A stretch of DNA of 64,000 nucleotides from Stictocephala bisonia. Lineage: Eukaryota; Arthropoda; Insecta; Hemiptera; Membracidae. Shown here piece by piece: positions 57,986-64,000 of the stretch. Both the position numbers and the translations under genes were made by a program. The notes under the pieces were generated by a model. That model made no database searches and was not told the origin of the DNA. It saw only the letters and a list, made by a program, of their open reading frames with translations. How positions within the stretch are numbered: position 1 is the stretch's first letter; every line of letters begins with the position of its first letter. Location of the stretch: NCBI GenBank assembly GCA_035578905.1, contig JAQJVL010000030.1:3903767-3967766 (forward strand), given 5' to 3'.

Positions 57986-58339
57986 TTTACTTTTCGTAAA
58001 ACGCCAAAAACACGACTTTCTATTTCAACGATTCAGTCCGTAACGATTATCGTATCGTAACACTTGAAGTAGGCTATCTTTCAGTAGGTGAAGAACTAGT
58101 GTAGTGGACGTAACTTGCTTTGTGTAAAACATTTATTATTTTTACAGTTAAATATGTGACATTTTAAACGTCTTTCTTGCTAATAAAAATACTCAATTTT
58201 TAACAAAACCCACCTCATGGTCTACTACAACTTTTATTATCCAATCAAATGCCACTCCCAGTTTTGCGGAGGATCAATTTTATGAACCGAACAGCTGAAA
58301 TAGAAATCCATGATTTCGGCGTTTTTCGTTGAGCGAAAC
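57986..58339. mobile_element. inverted-repeat element family F, copy 2
   Basis: The left arm AAAACGCC then CGACTTTCTATTTCAACGAT, and the right arm GCTGAAATAGAAATCCATGA then TTCGGCGTTTTTCG, are inverted. The internal block CGTATCGTAACACTTGAAGT is the reverse complement of the block in the copy at 33541-33875. No coding capacity. Confidence 0.65.
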
Positions 58340-59586
58340 GTTCACATTAAAGGAATTCAATGTTATAAAATATTAAATGTAAAAATCTTTCATAAAGTTA
58401 TGAAAAACTGATCCTATTGATTTAAAGCAAGTGAACTGTATATATCAAACGCAACGTCTAATAAAATAACACCTAAAAAAAGCAAATAATAAAAAAAGAG
58501 ATACTAATAAATAAATGTATAAAAATAACACCCCTGAATATCACGGAGGGCGACTGAGAGAGACATCAAACAGCGAGATGAGAAATGTGGTAGTAAAAGT
58601 CGTCCGAGACACATCATTTGCCTCTCGTTAAAATCACAGGAGGGACTCATTGAACAAAGAGCCATGAACATTTTACACATATGTTACGAGGCACTCCATG
58701 AAAGTGCTATGCATATAGATTATAGAGAATTCAAATTATGACATCGCTGTCAAGTGGTTTCAAAAGTTTTACTATTTATTATTTGTTTTACTATTTGTTG
58801 CCATATATTTTTAGTCTCCATCCCAGCTACAGTAATAAAACTTTGGATATTCCTATCTTGGCTTCTTAATTCAAATAAAAACTTTCTAATTTCTGAATTA
58901 TAAAACAATTTAAACCTATCTGGACGTAAGACGTACAACATTGGGGAAAATGTGGTGAATCAAATATCGAAATCATTCGACGTTATCAAAGACCTAAGAA
59001 TATCAAAGTGCCTCGTTCGTGCCCAATAAAAAAAAAATCACCAAGTCTTAAAAGTTCTAGATTACACGACAGCAGGAAGGTTAAATCATCAAATTGCCAG
59101 GAACTGAATCTGCTTCAAAACTCGACGAAATGACAAGGCTATTCCTGAAAAGAGCAACAGAATTGGATCTTCTAGTAAGATTTTGAATTTATTCTTCCAC
59201 TATTCCTATTGTTATTACTGAATTCAATCTATTGATTTATGTTACCAATAATATTTGGCAGATCGTATCAACGATGTTACATAAAAAAAGTCTTGAAGGT
59301 TTGTTTACGGGACTTAAAGTTGGCGTAGGTCTCGAATTCGAAGCTTTGATAAATCATTTTCCATTTAAATACGTCCATTTTTCATTGAAGAAATTTTCTT
59401 ACACCGTTACAACTATCTTGAAAAGTATTTCTCAGTAAAATACAGCACTGTTGTACCTTTAACGGGACATAATTACATTTACACTTCCAGTAGTTATAAC
59501 TTTCTAGCATATCTTTCCTTATTTGGAGTGTTCTGTTATCGCCTTCTCCATACTTCATATGTATTGTGACAGTTTTGACCTTTCAG
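58340..59586. other. AT-rich spacer
   Basis: No gene recognised. The minus-strand 63-codon frame at 58750-58941 and the plus-strand 68-codon frame at 59232-59438 show no domain. Confidence 0.4.
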
Positions 59587-59648
59587 ATCATAACTTCAGA
59601 GGACGTAATAATTCAAACATGTTTGGTACCATTAGCTACATTTCTGTG
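59587..59648 (+). other. candidate 62-bp exon
   Basis: The acceptor GTTTTGACCTTTCAG lies at its left and the donor CTGTG|GTAAGT at its right, both close to consensus. Two of three frames are open; they read IITSEDVIIQTCLVPLATFL or HNFRGRNNSNMFGTISYISV. It could be a short internal exon of a plus-strand gene together with 13384-13462 and 56723 onward. No homolog recognised. Confidence 0.3.
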
Positions 59649-59884
59649 GTAAGTGTAATTTTGTATTTATAGAGCTTGTAATCATTTACCTAGAGTCCTG
59701 CTTTCACAATAGAAGTCGACTGCCCTCTTAACCTCGCATCGCATTACACTTTTATGAACAAAAATTATTCCAGTCTCTCCAGAAGAACATCCGATGATGA
59801 AGTCTTATTGTTAGCTGAATTGTTTTCTTGTGACCTATGTATTGGGTAGTGAAGCAACAAGCAAATACTTCATTTTATCATACG
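59649..59884. other. spacer
   Basis: Nothing recognised. Confidence 0.3.
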
Positions 59885-60125
59885 TAGCGTAAGAACCTCG
59901 TGGTTCTGAGTTTCACGTCTCTAAACGTTCATTATGGATTTGATTGTATGCTTTGTGGTGTCTTCTCTCTCTAAACGAACCAATGTATACTGCCGGACTG
60001 GTACGTCCTGACGGGTTAAGCAGACGAATTCATACGGTGATTTGGAAAGAAAAGTATATTTCCCATAGGGCATAACATTTTTTGAGGATAGTTCGTTGGA
60101 GAATCGGTGTCTTGGTATTGAAATT
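59885..60125 (+). repeat. dispersed repeat family R, worn copy 7
   Basis: TCGTGGTTCTGAGTTTCACG (about 59908) corresponds to the family core, and GAGAATCGGTGTCTTGGTAT (about 60100) to the tail seen at 30650. Confidence 0.5.
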
Positions 60126-60899
60126 AAACCTACGATGGCACTAAAAGCACGCGCAGTATTGACAAGTCCCCCCCCCCTCTCTATCCATACGTCGTGACAT
60201 TATTCGACAATACATCAAGTCATGATTTATTATATAACACCGCTATTTTACATCTGTCCCGAAAATAGTTTTAATATTTAGCTAAAAACTAAAATAAATG
60301 CGTAGATCGTTTTGACTGACTTGTATTGTTAATATAAAATTACGGAAGATCTCACTGTACTTTGTACGGCATAGTCAAATAAAGAAATGAAATTAGAAAA
60401 CTTCTTAGAAATAGAACATTATTTGTAAGTTCCAAAATATTGCATTAAAGTCTTGAGAAATTTCTATTTTCGTGCTAAAATAAAACTAATATATAAAAAT
60501 AGCAAAATTGATACATGGAAATATAACCAGATCTGATTCAAAACCAATGCTTAGGTTGTATTTCGAGTGCCAGTCGAAAAACCGAAACTTTTTTAACAAA
60601 AAATTTAAATCAGCAATGAACATTTACTTAAATTTACAGCTAATTTTTAGAGAGAAATACAAATTTTCTCAGAGAGAAGTTCACAGAAAATTTGTCCAGC
60701 AATGATAATGTGTTATCAATACTTCAAGCGATTTTCGTGCAAAACCAAATGTACCTTTCTTTCCTAAAGGTCGTCAATTTAGTACGGAAACTCCACACAG
60801 ATATCGTAAAACCATAAAAAAATTCGGGATTAGAGAACTTTATATTCAGCACCTACTGTCTTTTTTCAGTATATAAAATGGACACTACATTTCACAATA
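60126..60899. other. AT-rich spacer
   Basis: Nothing recognised; a C run lies near 60169-60176. Confidence 0.35.
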
Positions 60900-61270
60900 C
60901 ACGCAAAGGGTACCGACATCAGGGGGATGTAAGGGGTTGCTGGAGGAGGGGAGGTTTCCCTATGTCCACAAACTGAAACAACAAGCGAAAGTCCGACCTC
61001 CACAAGGTGGCGTAATAAGGTCCGTTAATTGGCTATTAATAAAAGAGGTTCTGTAATGTGTCGGGGGATCACCTGGTTGCGAGATTCGCCGACAGATAGT
61101 GCTGGCCCCCTTCATTCATAATGTTTCACACCGGCATTGAATGTGTCCAGTTATTTACCGGTTGGCTGTTTATTTATGTTCCATATGTACAGCTGGATCG
61201 CTGTCTGAGTTATTCATCATCGGGGACGTAATTACCTCAACGTAATATTCGTACGTTGTTTGGCTTGTAC
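60900..61270. other. unique GC-balanced segment, possible conserved non-coding DNA
   Basis: Sharp change of composition within AT-rich flanks, no copies in the window, no open frame of note. Contains AATTGGCTATTAATAA, CAGTTATTTACCGGTTGGC and CATCATCGGGGACGTAATTA. The texture resembles insect developmental enhancers, but this is only an impression. Confidence 0.3.
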
Positions 61271-62055
61271 AACAACTTTTTTTTTTTGCGTTCACTTGTA
61301 TTTTATGTGAAAAAGGTAAACTTAATAGTTTTCCTATAACTAAAAATTATTAAACCATTAAAAATAGTAAATTATAACAAAAACTAATTAATAAAATGCG
61401 AAACAATAAGAACAACCTTTACAAAGAAGCCCTCGTAAGATGCAAATCTCTTATTAAATCGAGTAAATTAAAATATCAGGAGTCGAAAATTACCTTAAAT
61501 ACGATTCATTAAATGATTATTTTAAAATTACATTAATATCTTTTATTTAAGAAATATATAATGCTAATAATCAAATAAACGTTTGTTTGACATTAAAAAT
61601 TGCATAAAGAATTTCTAAAACTTACAACAACAAAAAATACTTTCATGAAAATAGTATGTTAAAAAACTAAAATTTAGAAAATAAAAGATCTCAAATTATT
61701 TGTAAACCAAAGTTTAATATCAACAATAAAACATTCTTTGTTCTCCTCTACTACTTAAAAAATTATTAATAATATATAAATCAAATAAAACAGCTTTAAA
61801 GGATTTAATAGACAAACCTGACTTAAACGTTCCGAATTTCTAATTTCAGACGATATTAAATTGAACATCTGGAAGTATGAAATGAGAAATAATATTTAAA
61901 AGTAGTTCAATTCAGCCTAAAAGCATGTACAAGTAGACTTTTAAATTTTACCTAATATTGCGAGCAAGTATAGTGATTGTACTGCTAATAAAAAACATTT
62001 TGAAATCTTTAATATATACAAATGTTCAACCTTACTGGCTAGAAACGATACGTTT
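61271..62055. other. AT-rich spacer with possible LINE scrap
   Basis: Near 61405-61480 one frame reads NLYKEALVRCKSLIKSSKLK, similar in style to the linker between endonuclease and reverse transcriptase of LINEs. Too short to classify. Confidence 0.35.
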
Positions 62056-62555
62056 TTGTCAGGATTTTGTTACAATACGGATAAAGGATTTTTGGAAATG
62101 TTTTTGCATGACCATGTCAAACATTTTCACCTTCCTCAGATTTTGATGCAAGAGATTAAACACGTATTTAAGGCTTTATCAGGCAAGAAGCTTTTTAAAA
62201 AGTGTCTAAAAGAACCGTCTCAAAATCCAAACGATTCTTTGAATGATCTTATTTGGACTCGGGTGCCGAAACGGACATTTGTTGGCCTAATGCTCTTCAG
62301 TTAGGTGTTTATGAGGTCATTATACAAAACTGAAAATTGAATAATACAAAATGGGGGTTAGAAACTGGTAAAACATTGTACAGCCACTGAAACGTCTCGA
62401 TGAGCAGCGAATTCGTAAGGCTGAAAGAGCGGAAACGAAGCTTCAAAAGATCAGACAGTGAAGAGAAGAGCACTGGCTAAGAGGAAGCTGGAGGATCTAT
62501 ATCAGGAGTATGAGGATCCAGATAACCAATTATTTGGTGCTGGCAATCACTGAAG
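62056..62555 (+). pseudogene. decayed transposase-like gene (Mutator-like family suspected)
   Basis: One frame (to 62304) reads LFKKCLKEPSQNPNDSLNDL then IWTRVPKRTFVG. This is the QN-NES-N--IW---PK---VG pattern found near the C-terminus of many arthropod transposon-derived proteins, which I associate with Mutator-like transposases. After frame loss near 62300, another frame gives LKRLDEQRIRKAERAETKLQ, an in-frame stop, and RKLEDLYQEYEDPDNQLFGA, the basic helix and acidic GAG-H end of the same family. Upstream catalytic regions are missing. The family assignment is from memory of motif style. Confidence 0.6.
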
Positions 62556-63609
62556 TAAAGAAAGTTCTATTTTTCAGAATTTTTCTCATTTCTAGAATCT
62601 TGCGTTTTTCGGAGAGTGGAAACCAGTAACTACTTGTCCACAATGATAAATAATAATTTTTGACGAGACAAGTTTTGTTATGTCTATGTTATGTATGTTA
62701 TGTTATTATATGTCTCATAGTTTCTGAATAATAAAAGAATTGTAAAAACTTTTGGCTGAACACAATTTTTCCCCAACATATTTCAAAAAAAGCTTTTTAA
62801 ACAAATTAACCTTACGTGCAAAACTAGATAGTAAAATTACCTTTAAAACACAACATAAATCTTTAACTCTTTCGAATCTTGTGATAAAGGGTTAAACGTT
62901 GAGATAAGAGTGGGCGCCAATGTTAGCATTGTGCCCTTAAGGGAGTCGGACTGCCCTTGTGGTGAATGTTAGGTAATTATTTGAAAATAACTTAATAACC
63001 TAATTAATTTATAAATGTATGCTGGTAAAAAAAAAAAACAATAAATGCAACAAATTGTACAAAATAATTTAAAATATTTGAAACTTTAACCATAATAAGG
63101 GAGAGAAGTGAGTTAGTTAGAGTTGGAGAAGAGTTCGATTCGGCAGAGAAATTTTTTATCATTTATTTAGATACTAAAAATGGCGTATATACCTAACTGT
63201 AGGCACGAATCGCTATTTTATCAACTACTAAAAATTATATAACCGTGCAGTGAAGAAAATCGTTCGAAAATTTGAAATACTTACCTTCAATAACATAGAT
63301 GAAATTGTAAAATACAGTAAACAATTTTTTTTTTATTTTAAAAGTAAACTAAAAATTAAGGGACACACATTATATTATATAACCCCACAGATCCATTACT
63401 AGCCAAATCAGTAAACTTAATTCAAGATACAAAATAGTATTAGTTCATGTTATTTTTTTAAATTCACTTAGTAGAATCTTTGTGATAATCCAACTGTTAG
63501 TCGGTCTTTCTAAATATAAATTTTAGTGAAAATGAGCTTATCACTTGATTACTTAATTGTATAAGAATTGTTTGGTAAGAAGAAAAAATATGGTCAATTT
63601 TCGTACATT
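62556..63609. other. AT-rich spacer
   Basis: Nothing recognised except a TATGT-type microsatellite near 62677-62712. Confidence 0.4.
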
Positions 63610-64000
63610 TGAACGAATACACGAAAAATGCTTACAGCGAAAAATGCGTACACCAGGAATCTTGCGAAATATGCGTACAGGATCAAGTTTTGACAGATGA
63701 CGAGGGTAACCTATGACGTCACAACAATTAGATAAGCGAAAAGTGCGTACAACGTTTAGGGCAAATGGATCTTTTACAACAATTGAATTATATAAATGCG
63801 TTTACCTCTAAAATAAATATGAATGTCGCTTAGTTTCTTGGGATTGGAGAACCTAACCTAACCTAACCTAACCTAACCTAACCTAACCTAATTTTGCTGT
63901 ACGCATCTTTCATGCCACCGGGGAGAATACTTACCCTCGTCAAATACCACTATTTCCTTCTGTACGCATATTTCGCTGTACGCATTTTTCGCTGTACGCA
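63610..64000. mobile_element. fold-back element with repeated TGCGTAC motifs, cut by window end
   Basis: The left side carries GCGAAAAATGCGTACAC, GCGAAATATGCGTACAGG and GCGAAAAGTGCGTACAAC. The right side carries their inverted forms (GCTGTACGCATCTTTC, TGTACGCATATTTCGC, TGTACGCATTTTTCGC). GACGAGGGTAA (left) and TTACCCTCGTC (right) also pair. It has the same stepped fold-back plan as 11410-11653. The right end lies beyond the window. Confidence 0.8.
63852..63891. repeat. (CCTAA)8, the insect telomere unit TTAGG
   Basis: Eight exact 5-bp units inside the fold-back element. TTAGG is the canonical telomere repeat of most insect orders. Here it is interstitial, in the loop region of the element. 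Confidence 0.95.

Overview
The window is eukaryotic, AT-rich and dominated by repeats, with no complete host gene that I can recognise. A short array of the arthropod telomere unit TTAGG (63852-63891), SINEs with tRNA-like heads, CR1/Jockey-like non-LTR elements and a young Ty3/Gypsy element fit an insect. A hemipteran is possible, but nothing here settles the order.

Layout. 1-15.5 kb: AT-rich spacer carrying a degenerate 58-bp tandem repeat, tRNA-derived SINEs, a 5'-truncated LINE on the minus strand (about 4.5-6.1 kb), several short inverted-repeat elements (one with a clean 8-bp target duplication at 11.4 kb) and a worn LINE C-terminus at 12.5 kb. 15.5-29.4 kb: a nested transposon complex. 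A minus-strand Ty3/Gypsy element has near-identical LTRs at 18426-19294 and 26473-27342. It encodes a Gag with a SAP domain and a zinc knuckle, then protease-RT-RNase H-integrase, and is primed by tRNA-Leu. Its RNase H region is split by a 2.16-kb plus-strand LINE with a 5-bp target duplication. A third LTR lies at 15516-16385. It is followed by the same degraded LINE sequence that follows the right-hand LTR, so LTR plus flank occurs twice, identical at both ends of the flank and diverged in the middle.

29-45 kb: copies of a dispersed repeat family that contains a TGGTTCGGATTCCACGT-like core and ends in a SINE-like tail, a 36-bp-unit minisatellite whose orientation flips, (AT)n, a 188-bp palindrome, and a 744-bp element with TTAA target duplications (piggyBac-like). 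45-64 kb: mostly AT-rich spacer with a second complete copy of a 240-bp inverted-repeat element, a 72-bp tandem array that is open in one frame, an exact 175-bp direct duplication overlapping exon-like sequence (54899 and 56721), a decayed transposase-like gene at 62.1-62.5 kb, and a fold-back element at the right edge with the TTAGG array at its core.

Host signal is weak. Three short segments have good splice-site-like borders (13384-13462, 52940-53061, 59587-59648), there are two possible zero-length recursive splice sites, and a few GC-rich, non-repetitive patches resemble conserved regulatory DNA. These would fit long introns of a plus-strand gene, but that is inference. The retroelement genes cooperate only among themselves (Gag particle, reverse transcription, integration). 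The split pol makes the Gypsy copy non-autonomous.
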